From positions 17,180,001 to 17,244,000 of the forward strand of contig NC_056755.1 of assembly GCF_018687715.1 (NCBI RefSeq): 64,000 nucleotides of DNA, written 5' to 3'. The position numbers and the translations under genes are program-made. The stretch's first letter is position 1; each line of letters opens with the position of its first letter. The DNA comes from Carya illinoinensis. Lineage: Eukaryota; Streptophyta; Magnoliopsida; Fagales; Juglandaceae. Under the pieces are notes generated by a model. The model was not told the DNA's origin. It saw nothing but the letters and a program-made list of their open reading frames with translations, and ran no database searches. Shown piece by piece: positions 23,701-35,399 of this stretch.

Positions 23701-26584
23701 TGAGACTTATGAGTAGCAAAACTCTTTATTCATATATAAAAATTTTCATTCTTTGAAGATTATAAGAATAATCTTACACTTTGCAACATGAATTTTATAC
23801 ACTTATTGCATGATATTTAAGTAAATATTTCCATATCCGAATTTCATACCTGCCCATATTTAAATGAGGGTACGATTATATAATCTTGATACCAGTTTAA
23901 TACTCAATACCTGTAACCAAGTTTCACATCTTGAAATTAATTTACTTTATAAATTCAACGACGTCGTTTTATATATGTAATCCTCCTCTTTAAAATAGGT
24001 TGTTGACAAATTCGAGCATCTAGTTACAACTCGAGTAACTAGATATTAGAATTTTATAACTAGGTAAAGCCAGATACCTACTTTGGTTATAACCAAATTA
24101 ATCTGAACGAGTGCATTTTAAACATGGAAATGGATTTGGATATAGTCGGATACATGAATCTGCATCCAGATTTACACCTCTAATTACAGGAGGTGACAAC
24201 TAGTCACACCAATGATAATGACTCAATAATACAATGTCGTGACCATTCTTTTGTAAGGATTTCTACAGACCATTTTTTTTAAAAATAACTTTATTTAAAA
24301 GTTTTTACACCACTCCTACCATCCACATGATATATAGCAACTCGAATACAAACATCTCACTAAGGTTCTTCTTATTTTGTGGGTTTGCAAAATATGATCT
24401 CATAGTTCAGAAGTGATTTTTGTCCCAAAGTAAAGTGAAAAACAGAATCTCTCATTTTTTAAAGACTCGTTTGGATATTAAGAAGAGATGTGATGAGAAA
24501 TGTTTAAATAGTAATAAAATGATTTTTATTAAAAAGTTTTATGGGGCCTTGATAAAGGGGAGAGAAAGTTAAATAAAAAAATTATAAAGTTAAAAATTGT
24601 TATAATATTATTTTTTTAATATGATTTTTGTTTTAAAATTTAAAAAAATTAAATTATTTTTATATTTTATTTAGAAATTTAGAAAAGTTATAATAATTAG
24701 TATTGATGGTATAAAAAAGTTAAAAAAATTAAAAATTTGAAATTTATTTATTTTTTTAATATTTTATTAAAGTTTAGATATTGTTTAGATGAAATAAGAT
24801 AAGATAGATTGAGACAATCTCAACTTTCAAATGGGACTTAACACATACGATATGAAGGGACCCCTAGACTTGGAGATGGCACTATTACGTAATATAATTA
24901 TTGTAATGCGCTAGTAATTGAGAATAAATAAGGAGAAATTTCGTTGGTGAGAAACTAAGAACGCTCCTCAAATCAATTTTAATTTTATTAAAAAATACAA
25001 TAAATATTCAGCGTCTAAAATACTCATAATAGTAAATTTCTATTTTGAATTCAAAATCGAATACAGTTTAAAACTACCATTAAGGAATTAATTAATAATT
25101 ATTTTAACGAATAATACTAATAATTTAAGATTAATCAATTAAAAAATTAAGGGTTTTATCAAATTACAGTAACTCAAAACATCGTTGGAATGATTGGCTA
25201 TTTATAAAATAATTGATTTTAACTAATTACATAAATAAAATATATATAAAAAATACATAAAATAATTATATATAAGATATGTTATCTATTTGGGACCATT
25301 TGAATTTTGGTCCGGACTGGAGAAGACAGACAGATTTCATTATCGGGAAAGTGAAAAAAGACATTTCATGAGTCCTTTCAATTTAATATTTAATGCTTAG
25401 ATTCGCTGTAATGCATCGAATATTATAACGTGGATGGAGACTGATATCAATAATGTAATTAATTCTATTATTTTCTCATTTAAATATTTTTAATATTAAA
25501 AAGATAAAATATACAAGCCATAAAAATGAGAAAACAAATCATATCTCTTCGACAGATCATGATCTTACAAATTCTTAATGAATTAACGTGATCGGATCAA
25601 GAAACCGATCTCGCCGGATGGATCGTTAGCCATTTCGCCACGAAAGTTAGTTTTGACGTTGAGCTGGGCAAGTTTAATGTAAGATTAATGTTGTGTGTAC
25701 TTATGAAATGTATAAGTATTGTATAATTATTTAAAAAAATATATATAATCGTTTTAAAAATAACAGAATTTTTGTTAAAAATTTAATTTTTTTATATAAA
25801 TATTATATTTATTTATATTTTAAAATTAATTATGTAATATTTATATTTTTATAATTATAAATATCATTTTGATGAAAATATGCTATTCTTTATTCTCGTG
25901 ATAGGGATTTTAAAACGCACACTTTTTGTTTTTGATATATAATATTCTGTAGTATATTCTTTATCCTCAATTCCGATACCTTTGCATAAAGTTTACGTTT
26001 TTAAAATTCTCAAAATACAGATGATACAACAAAACAAGATCTCACCACTTCCAACTTAAAAACAAAATATATGATAACAATCGTTCGTGGTAAATAAGTT
26101 TTGTCAACCTCGTACTGTTTCATTTGTTTGGAATCGCAAGAAAGAATCTAGGAGGGGTACAGCCTAGATGCCCATCCTTCATGCTTTCCACGGTCCAAAT
26201 TTGTATGCCGCAGGAATAACTCTACTACGAGTATGGAGTAGACACTACAATAATTACTAGTTCAGTAGTTCTAGAACCAATAATTCTGACTAGGATTCTT
26301 GGGATCAGGGGCCGAACAACATACAGCAAACATTCGTATAGAAAAAAAAATTTACGGAAAAAAACAACTTAAACGTGTACATGAAAATATGGATTTTATT
26401 ATATATAAAAGTATAATCACGTATTAATCTATATATCAATATTAATTTATTCATATTTAAAATTTAAATTAATATTATTTTAAATAAAATTTACTTTTTG
26501 ACCAATCACATCACATTGGTACATAAATTACTAAACAATTATACTTATAACTATATTTTTCTTAAAAATATAATTTTAAGATAT
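20763..26584. other. AT-rich intergenic DNA with MITE debris
   Basis: No gene is recognised in 5.8 kb. Fragments of the CATCTC/TTTGGAT family occur near 21340-21460, 23140-23260 (reversed) and 24470-24840; the last looks like two copies end to end. A run of 18 C lies at 22855-22872. Long A- and T-runs explain the many short reading frames. Confidence 0.5.
23516..23724. repeat. Foldback MITE
   Basis: The left end GAAAAATTCTATGCATAAG and the inverted right end AGAGTTTTGCTACTCATAAG are similar. Both continue inward into CACCACA/CACTACACACC-type sequence, with an A/T-only centre. No coding capacity. The boundaries are approximate. Confidence 0.5.
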
Positions 26585-27152
26585 TGTCCGTTTAAATATT
26601 TAGAATACCTTAATATACATGTAAATAGTAGTAAAATTTTTATAATTAATATATTTTATTGGATTTTGAAAAAAAAAATGAATAAAAATATCATAAAATC
26701 AAAAAATTATTTGAATATAATTTTTGTTTTGAAACTTAAAAAAGTAGTAATTTTTAGGGACGCGTCTCACTTTTCATCTACCACTACTCAGCCGATCTTC
26801 ATTGATGAAACTCGAGGAGGACTCCTTCTGCAAACATTCTGATGCCAAAGTTAGTTAAGAGATGATTGTCCCCGAGATCTCAAAGATTACCTATATATAT
26901 AGGCTCGTTTGCTGTACATATCTCGTCCCGGATTTATCGGAACGGATCAAGGCTTAGACTTTTGAATAATCATATCACTTCTTTTTATTTTTATCCTTCT
27001 GTTAAAGGTGGTGTCATGCATATCTCTTTCTGAATTCCTCTTGGCTATCTCTCTATGACTTCTGGGCCAATAATCTGGGCTTCTTGGTTTTTATTGTACC
27101 ATGGGCCTTCTTATACATTCCAGGGCCCTTCGATTAAGACAGTTCCTCTAGT
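26585..27152 (-). repeat. 3' LTR of the Tat-type gypsy element
   Basis: Matches 34429-35002 along its length with scattered substitutions and small indels. A palindromic CCTATATATAGG-type TATA region lies at about 26890-26902. The adjoining internal sequence on the pol strand holds GGCGGGG, a possible polypurine tract. Confidence 0.85.
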
Positions 27153-27543
27153 TACCCCGCCAATTCTATTCGCCTTCTGGCGGATGGAATTTATTTTTGA
27201 TCAATAAGTTGGTACGGACATGGGCCCAAATCACCCATGGCTTTTTGGTGTCTTTAGGCCCGCGGCTTTTCTTGCCACTTCATACTACTTCGTTTTCCCG
27301 CAGAAAGATTTTACTTTAAAGAATCAAAGATTTGATATTACTTTTCTTGAGTCGGTTAGTTTTCTTCTTTAGTGCTGAGTTACTTTTTCTGTCCGTTTGA
27401 TGCTTCGCATTTTACTACCCTTCAAAACTTCACTTTTCCGTTGTCTTTCGTTCCTACCCCTGTTACGCTCTCTACCATTCCATTCCTATCTTTGTTCTTC
27501 GCTTATCTTGCTCTTTCTCGCTATTCTCTTTCCACCGATTCCA

Positions 27544-30440
27544 ATGGCTCCTTACAGTGAAGGCGAGGTTTTTGAAAACCCTTTTGAGATCCCTGAGGGC
27601 ACAGTCTTTGCTGGACACCAATGGTGTTCAAGCATCCGAGAGAAATATTTTCCCAAGATTCGGGAATACTTTCGTATTCCTGAAACAGTTATCTTAAGCG
27701 TTCCTGAATACAGAGTTTGTGATGACGAGAGCTTTGCTACTAAAGTGGCTATTACTGTTTCTCTTTTGCAGAATGGGTTGAGGCTCCCCTTCTGCCGCCC
27801 TCTCCATGACCTTTTGGATCTTATCAACTTTACTCCCACTCAATTAGACCCTATCGCACTGAGGGCGTACCTCTGCACCTGCATAAAAATTCCATATGGT
27901 TTTGGAACTTCTTGGAGACCTTTATCTTGATCTGACTGCTCGGGATTTTTTGGTGTTCTATAACTTGAGGGAAGCTTCCAAAGGTAACATTCTCAGCTTC
28001 CGTAAGAAAGACGATGGACAAACATTGGCCCAGTTTGAGACTCGCCACTCCAATGCCAAGGCGTGGACCTCCAAGTTCTTTTATATCTCCGGTCAAGGTT
28101 GGGAATACCATGGCATGGAAGAAGTGTTCCGTGATTTTCCAGTTAAATCAATTTGGCGCCCTCTTCCGACAAAAAGAAACTAACTTAAAATGGCGCCTCT
28201 GTCGCGTTGTGAACTGGCTCGAATCGAGACAGTTCATTCTTGGGCCAAAGCTAATCCAGATGCGCTTTGGACTGAAAACTTGCTGACCTCCGCCCATATT
28301 GATCGGTTCTTGAAGTCTCCCAACTGATCTTTTTTTCAAGGGCATGACTTTATGATTTCAGCTACCATTCCTCCTCCCATGACGAAGCCTACTGAGCAGA
28401 CTGCGAGGTCTGAACCTTCCAAAAGGAAAAAATATTTGGAAGAGAGGGAGAAGGAGGTGGCCGCCGAGAAGAGGGAGAAGAGGAGCAAGAAAATGAATGA
28501 GGCAGGTGGTCGCCAAAAGAAAGCTCGATCTGGAGATTCTTCTCCACCTTATTCTCTTCAACAGGAGGCCCTGGCGTCCTCAGTGAGCGTCTAGGCCCCG
28601 GTGTCGCAGGAGGACACTCTTTCTCAGGCGTTTATATAGCCAACGACCATCGAGCCCCCGTCGCCTCAACCGAGGGTCCTTGTCGTAACCTCAGGGGAAA
28701 GCCATGGCCAGGGTTCTACCCTGCTTGATACCACCAAGCCTTCCTCGCCTTTTTCATGCCCGTCACCGCCACATCCTCGTAGCCTGAGGGAAGTGGAGAT
28801 TTTAGCCGACCTGGCCCTTTTTGGTCTGGCCGCCTCCCTCCAGGTCATGCCTAGGGCGTAAGAGCTTGCCACAACTCCTGCCCTTGCGTTTGAATTTCCC
28901 GTGCTGGAGGGGCTGGTGAGTCAGGTCGAGCTGGGAGCCAAAGTGGTCACGGCCGTTAACCTTGACTCAGTCACTTCAGCGGGAGCTTGATCGCCCCCTT
29001 CTTCTACCGTTGCCCCTGCTGAGGCAGCCATTATTTTGCCCCTAGGTGGCCGCATGGAGACTTTGAACGCCTCACCTTTGGATGGGGCGGAAGGTGTAAC
29101 AAGGAGTGTCCCTCCACGCCAGGTTAAAATGGGCAGCAAGGTTGGTTCACGCCTATCTTCCTCAGAAAGTTTGCCGGACACCATCTCTGGGGGAAATACT
29201 CCTTCGACAATTGGTAGTGGTCCTGGACTCTCTCATCCTCCTACTCATGCCTCCTCTCTTGGCAATGATACTGACTCATTCCTTGAGGAAGAGTGGGAAA
29301 AGTTCTTAAAGGAAGACGCCCGTCTTCGTGAGGCTGACCTAGCTCAACCACCTTCTCTGCCCCCTTTGCGCCTGGTTGATTTATGGAGGAGGGTGATGGC
29401 TTCGTCCATAAGGCTTGGGGAGGCACCTCTCCCAGACCCTGGCGAGATCGTGAGGGGGAATGCTAGTGGTGGTGATTATTCACCAGTAGTCAACTCCCAG
29501 GTCGAGGCCACTACCGGATGGCTAACCGTTTGAGAAGTTGGCTCTCTGAGGTATTATGCCTTTTGACCCCTTTTCACATTCTTCTTTTGTATCTTTGCCT
29601 CCATTCATATGGGTTGCTAGTTTTTCTTTCGTATCTTTGGCTACGTGGATAGTCGCCAACCGTTCCCGTCTTGGGGAGGAGGTTAAAGAGCGTCATCAGT
29701 TGTGCTACATAGCTAAACGTGCCTCTGAGAGATGGTGAGCTGACAAAGCTGAATTGACAGCTTTGGCTGAGATGAGGGAGGAGTTGAAGATCCTACTAGA
29801 GAAATCCAAGGGTTATTCCCATTCTTTGCAAGGCGATCTTGAGATACGCGAGACTGAACTCCTTGCATTGTGTGAAGTAGTCTGCCTAGCAAATGAGGCC
29901 AAGGCTAAAGACGAATTCGCCTTGTCAATTCTCTGCTCAGAGAGGGACTCAGCCAGGCTACAACTTTTAGAAGTTCAGGAGAACCTTGAGGCTGAGAGCC
30001 CTCATTTTAACTCCGAGCTTACTGCCCTTGATGAAGCACTGTCCTCTCTTCGTGGAGACCTGACCCATTCTTAAGATAGCTGCAGGTCCTTTGAGGAGAG
30101 ACTTGGGGAGGCAAACTCGCCTCCTGGTGTCTGCCATCGGAGTCTATCTGAGAAGGTGGGGGAGCTAACTACTGCTTAGGATGAGGTCGCACGGCTCCGT
30201 GCCAATTTGGCCCACGTCCCTACAACAACAGATGACGCCTTTGCTTATGGGCATGGTCGCGACATTCTGAGGCTGAGGAACCACCTCTTGGCTGATCCTG
30301 CCACCAACCTTGTGATACTCGACTGAGAATTTTATCTTGAGGAAATTTCTCGCCGCGAGGTTGATGAGTATGGTCGGAAGGAGATACCTGATGCTTTTAT
30401 AAACGTACCACACACGTTCCCGCTTGAGGATGCCCCTTGA
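27544..30440 (+). pseudogene. Antisense extra ORF of the gypsy element (Transposase_28-like)
   Basis: This coding remnant runs opposite to pol. It starts at ATG 27544 (MAPYSEGEVFENPFEIPEG) and contains a domain of the putative gypsy-type transposon family (PF04195): LQNGLRLPFCRPLHDLLD and ARDFLVFYNLREASKGN. A Lys/Glu-rich stretch (about 28400-28530) follows, then a low-complexity Ser/Pro region. A probable coiled coil (about 29690-30070, ELTALAEMREELKILLEKS) precedes a closing VPHTFPLEDAP at 30440. It is broken by a frameshift near 27895 and several stops (for example near 28183 and 30074). Such antisense ORFs are known in Tat-lineage elements, and their role is unknown. They end facing pol across the tandem array. 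Confidence 0.75.
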
Positions 30441-30586
30441 CCATTTTTGGCCCTTTTGTATTTGACTGTAGATAAAAAGAATTTATTTTTGGTATTTTTA
30501 TATTTTGTATATTCGTAACAATGGACTTTGATTTATTCTATTGAATGCTTTGACTACTGTGTTCTTTTAATTCTTGTCTTTTTCTT

Positions 30587-31047
30587 GGTGCCACAAGCGG
30601 CTAAGGCTTGCCTTTGGTGTTTTAGGGTCGGCGTGGTCTGAGGACTTACGGTTCCTTTTTTCATGACACCACAAGCTGCTAAGGCTCATCTTTGCTGTTT
30701 AGGGTTAGCGTGGTTTGAGAACCTACGCGCCCTTTTTTCATGGCACCATAAGCTACTAAGACTTGTTTTTGGTGTTTAGGGTCGAGCGGTCCTTGACCTT
30801 TCTCGCCCTTTTTTTATGGTACCACAAGCTGCTAAGGCTTGTCATTGGTGTTTAGGGTCGAGTGGTCCTTGACCTTTTTTGTCATTTTTTCATGGCACTA
30901 CAAGCTGCTAAGGCTTATCTTTGGTGTTTAGGGTCGGCATAGTCTGAGGACCTACGCGCCATTTTTTCATGGTACCACAAGCTGCTAAGACTTGTCTTTG
31001 GTGTTTAGGGTCGAGTAGTCCCTGACCTTTCTCGCCCTTTTTTTTAT
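30587..31047. repeat. Six-copy 76-77-bp tandem array inside the gypsy element
   Basis: Copies begin near 30587, 30664, 30741, 30817, 30893 and 30970. Each contains CCACAAGCTGCTAAGGCTTG-like sequence, then TTGGTGTTTAGGGTCG and a T-rich end. Copies 1, 2 and 5 share one middle version (GGTCTGAGGACCTACG-like), while 3, 4 and 6 share another (GGTCCTTGACCTTTCTCG-like), so variants are interspersed. The array lies between the 3' end of pol and the 3' end of the antisense ORF. Such 3' regions of Tat elements are known to hold tandem repeats and to seed satellites. Confidence 0.92.
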
Positions 31048-31189
31048 AGAAGTTATATTCACCCCCGGAAACTTTTTTCTCCATACAAAATTCTCAATGA
31101 ATGAAGAAGTATATTCATAAATAGTGATGTCGCAAATATTGAACAAAAATAAAAAGAAGAAATGCTTAAATCAACAAATACTACAAAAA

Positions 31190-34100
31190 TTATTGATAAA
31201 ATTTCTTCAAGTGCTCTGCGTTCCATAAGTGTGTTAGTTCCTTGCCCTCGCTGTCTTTCAATCGGTACGATCCAGGCCGGTTGTTGGTTATTATCAGATA
31301 AGGACCTTCCCATCGGGGTCCCATTTTTCTCTCGCCTTGAGTAGTCACCCCGCTTTTCTTCAAAACTAGGTCACCCACTTTAAAGGTCCTGGGCCTTACT
31401 CTTTTGTTGAAGTATTGTGTAGCTTTCTTTTTTTCTTGCAGCATCTGAGCCTCGGCTATCTCTTTTTCTTCTTCGAGTAAGTCGAGATATTCTTCTATCT
31501 TTTTGTCATTCTGGGTATCGGAAAAATAACTCGTTCTGTAGGTTGGCAGCCCTACTTCCATTGGTGTAACTGCCTCGCATCTGTATGCCAGTGTAAACAG
31601 GGATTCTCCTGTCGGAGTTTTTGCTGTAGTTCTTTACGCCCAAAGTACCCCTGGCAGCTCGTCCGTATAATCTCCTTTCTTCTCCGAGACCTTTTTATTG
31701 AAGATTGAGAGTAACTCCTTATTTGTTGCCTCAGCTTGACCATTTGCTTAGGGGTGGCCTGGGGAGGAGTACTTTACTTTGATTCTTAACTCAGCACACC
31801 ATTCTTTATAATGAACTGAGTCAAACTGGAGCCCATTGTCGATTATAATACTCTGGGGGATTTCGAACCTGCAAATGATGTTTTTCCACAAGAATTTTGT
31901 CACGGCTTTGCCTGTGATAGTTGCTAACGGCTCTGCTTCTGCCCACTTTGTAAAATAATCGAATGCGACTATCATGAATTTAATACCACATTTTCCTGGC
32001 AGGAAGGATCCCACCAAGTCTACCCCCCACTGGGCGAGAAGCCATGGTGCTGTCACCAATGTCAACTCCTCCGGAGGGGCATGTGGTACGGGTGCGTAAG
32101 TCTGGCATTTCGCACACTTCTTGGTGAACTCCCGTGCATCCTTTAGAGCATTAGGCCAGTAATATCCTGCCCGAACCGCTTTCCTAGCCAAGGTTCTTCC
32201 CCCACTGTGATTTCTACATATCTTTTCGTGTATTTCAGCTAGGACATACTATACTTCTTGTACGGAGATGTACCGTAGTAAAAGAACAGAGAAGCCTCTT
32301 TTATAAAGGATTCTATCGATAAGTAGGAATCTTACCGCCCTTTTCTTTATCTTTCTCGCATCTCCTCTTGCTTCCGATAATTTTCCTTCATCCAAGTACT
32401 CTACTACACTGTTGGCCCAATCTGGGGTGCTTAACCCCAGAACTCCTACCTTGATGCCCACAGCTGGGACCTCAATGACCCTTCTCTCGACTGGCCATGG
32501 TAGGGGTAGTTCCTCCCCTCTTGATACCGCTCGTGCCAATCTGTCTGCAACCTCATTGTCCGTTCTTGGTATCTGAGTTATAGCGAAATACGATAAGAGA
32601 TCTCGTATTTCCCAAACTCGTGCCAGATATTTCTTTAACTTTTTGCCCTTGTGAATCTAACCTGGCGTCTACTTCGGTTGCCCCGATTTGGGCGGCCACA
32701 GACAACCCCTCTATCAGCGCTTTATACTCAGCTTCATTGTTCATTACTTTGAACGCCAGTGTGACCATATAATACTGCTCCTGGACGTCAAGGCTCAACA
32801 AATGTATCCACAGGCCTCCATCTTTCGACAAGACGATCCGTCTTTAAACAATACCCACGGCTTTTCTAATGGTGCTATCACTTCCTCCCGAGGAAAGTCT
32901 GAGAATTCTGCCACAAATCTGCCATTGCTTGTCCTGTAATTGCTTTTCTTGCTCATACTCCATATCGAACTCACTCAGCTAGATTGACCAAACTATCAGC
33001 CTCCCTGTGCAATCCGGCTTCCTCAGAATTTTCGCCAATGGAGCCTCCGTTAGTACCCTTACTGTGTGGGCTTGAAAATAAGGACAGAGTTTTTTATCCG
33101 CCACTACCAAGGCAAATGCCAATAACTCAATTTGAGAATACCTTGCTTCTGCTCCTCTGATTGCCCAACTCACATAATATACCAGATTTTTGACGGCTCC
33201 TTCTTCTTTTATTAGAACAATGGATACGGCGTGCAGGGAGACTACTAGATACGCATAGAGTACGTCACCCTTCTCTGGTCACTTTAAAAAGGGCGGATTG
33301 GTCAGATACTATTTTAATTTCTCGAAAGCGTTGTCGCACTGTTCATTCCAAGGATGCACATTCTGCAGTACTTGGAAAAAGGGGAGGCACATATTTGCTG
33401 ACCTGGCTATGAACCTTCCCAGGCCATTCTCCCCGCCAGTCGTTGAGTCTTGTTCAGATTTTTTGTTAGTTTCATATTGATTATGACCTCTATTTTATTT
33501 GGAGAAGTTTCAATTCCTCTCTCAGATACGATGAAGTCTAAGGATTTCCCTGACTGGACCTCGAAAGGACACTTCGATGGGTTCAACCTTATTTTGTAAC
33601 GGCGTAAGACTCCAAACACCTTTTGCAAATTCACAAGGTGCTGGGCGGGCTCTTTGCTCTTTACTAGCAGGTCATCTACATATACCTCTATGGATTTCCC
33701 AATCTGTTCCTTGAACATCCAATTCACCAACCTCTGATAAGTTGCCCCTGCATTCTTCAGTCCGAAGGGTATGACCTGGTAGCAATATAGCTCTCGGTCT
33801 GTGATGAAAGATGTTTTTTGTTCGTTTGCTGTATTCATCCGTATCTGGTTGTAACTTGAATACGCGTCCATGAAGCTCAACATATGATGCCCCGATGTAG
33901 CATCCACAATGACGTCGATGCGTGGTAAGGGGAAGCTATCTTTCAGGCAAGCTTTGTTTAAGTCTGTGAAGTCTACGCACATCCTCCACTTCCCGTTCGC
34001 CCTTTCCACCATGGCAACGTTGGATAACCACTCCGAGTAGTGGGCCTCTCTGATGAAGCCGGTCGCCAGCAACCTTTCAACTTCTTCATTAATGGCGGCG

Positions 34101-34375
34101 TATTTTTCTGTGATGAACGATATCCTCTTCTATGTCACTGCGTTGTGCGTTGGGTTTATGCCTAAGTAATGCTCAATGACCTCGCTGTCTATACTGGGCA
34201 TCTCTTCATAGCTCCATGCAAAGACATCCCTGTGTTCTACTAACAACTGTATCAGGGCTTCTCTATTTGCTGGTGGGATTTGTCCCGATACGGGTAGTGG
34301 TCCCAGGGCGGTCAATGTATATTGCCACGAGTTCCAGAGGTTCATTGATTCCTGCATGTTGCTGAACCCGGTCAT
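31190..34375 (-). pseudogene. gypsy pol: reverse transcriptase, two RNase H domains, integrase (broken)
   Basis: Read right to left. 34130-34375 is the pre-RT segment (REALIQLLVEHRDVFAWSY). 33407-34072 is reverse transcriptase with RMCVDFTDLNKAC, PFGLKNAGATYQRL and catalytic YVDD. About 32979-33173 is the retroviral-type RNase H (ARYSQIELLAFALV). 32553-32831 is a second, archaeal-type RNase H (NNEAEYKALIEGL), a Tat-lineage marker. 31748-32191 is the integrase H2C2 finger (CAKCQTYAP) and core (WGVDLVG, IIDNG). 31190-31561 is its C-terminal part, ending WNAEHLKKFYQ. In-frame stops and shifts separate these blocks; one stop falls in GHP-ANGQAEAT, just before the third catalytic acid. The element cannot move by itself. 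Confidence 0.93.
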
Positions 34376-34428
34376 CCCTGACTTCTATATATCTCTCATA
34401 AGTTTACTGCTACAGGTGGTGGCAGGGA

Positions 34429-35002
34429 TGTCTTAAATATTTAGAATACCTTAATATACATGTAAATAGTAGTAAAAATTTTAGAATTAATATATTTTAT
34501 TGGATTTTGAGAAAAAATAGAAAAAATTGAATAAAAACGTCATAAAATTAAAAAATTATTTGAATATAATTTTTTTTTTTGAAACTTGAAAAAGTAGTAA
34601 TTGTTGGGGGCGTGTCTCACTTCTCATCTTCCACTACTTAACCGATTTTTGTTGATGAAACTCGAGGGAGGCTCCTCCTGTTAACACTCCGATGTCAAAG
34701 TCAGTTAAGAGATGATTGTCCCTGAGATCTCAAAGATTACCTGTATATATAGGCTCGCTTGGTGTACATATCTCGTCCAGGATTTATTAGAACGGATCAA
34801 GGCTCAAGCTTTTGAATAATTATATCACTTCTTGCTGTTTTTATGCTTCCGTTAAAGGTGGCACCACACATATCTCTTTTAGAATTTCTCTTGACTATTC
34901 CTCTATGACTTCTGGGCCCATACTCTGGGCTTCTTAGTTTTTATTGTACCATGGGCCTTCTTAGACTTTCCAGGACCCTTCAGTTGGGACGGTCCCTCTA
35001 GT
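34429..35002 (-). repeat. 5' LTR of the Tat-type gypsy element
   Basis: Direct repeat of 26585-27152, sharing GATGATTGTCCC and ATGGGCCTTCTTA blocks and the TATATATAGGCTCG region. The sequence just inside (toward lower coordinates) starts TCCCTGCCACCACC on the pol strand. I do not recognise it as a primer-binding site, in keeping with the internal deletion. Confidence 0.85.
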
Positions 35003-35190
35003 AATATTTTTTTTTGTTTTATTTAAAAGTTTGAAAAAATTGTAATAATTAGGTAATAATTAGATAACAAAGTTAAAAAATTGAAATTGAAAAGTGTTTT
35101 GTGTTTGAAAGATGTTAGAAAATGAAATATCTGATAATATTTTATAATAGTTGTGTTGCCAAACTGACCCTAAGTGTCCAAATGAGCCCT
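35003..35190. repeat. Remnant of TTTGGAT-type MITE beside the gypsy element
   Basis: The segment has the A/T texture of the family (AAAGTTTGAAAAAATTGTAAT, ATATTTTATAATAG) and ends GTGTTGCCAAACTGACCC. It is diverged and I cannot set exact ends. The gypsy element may have inserted into it. Confidence 0.35.
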
Positions 35191-35399
35191 TATTTTAATC
35201 GGTGTCCAGAACTAATAATGTTTGTGGTTTAAAATTTTGAATTGCTAGAATATTCAACCTAATTTTTCAAAACAAAACAAGAAAATGATTTGGGAATAAC
35301 TCAAAATGATGTGCAAAACTAATTTAATCATATGGAATAACTTTAAGTTTATATGTCCAAATTTTGGTTTGCAATCGAGAGAAGATACTGAGATTGTTA

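Larger units (their letters stand above)
26585..35002 (-). mobile_element. Ty3/gypsy LTR retrotransposon, Tat type, gag and protease deleted
   Basis: Two direct repeats of about 570 bp (26585-27152 and 34429-35002) enclose pol on the minus strand and a second coding remnant on the plus strand. Transcription runs right to left, so 34429-35002 is the 5' LTR. Pol starts only about 50 bases inside it: gag, protease and any normal leader are gone. Pol, an archaeal-type second RNase H and a downstream antisense ORF are features of the plant Tat lineage. Flanks GATAT (26580-26584) and AATAT (35003-35007) match at 4 of 5 bases, a plausible aged duplication. The LTR ends on the pol strand read ACTAGAGG...GGACA, so the outer TG is not visible. 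Confidence 0.88.

Noticed and set aside
31190..34375. Endogenous pararetrovirus
   Set aside because: LTRs, an integrase with H2C2 finger and core, and a second archaeal-type RNase H mark it as a Ty3/gypsy retrotransposon; no movement protein is seen.
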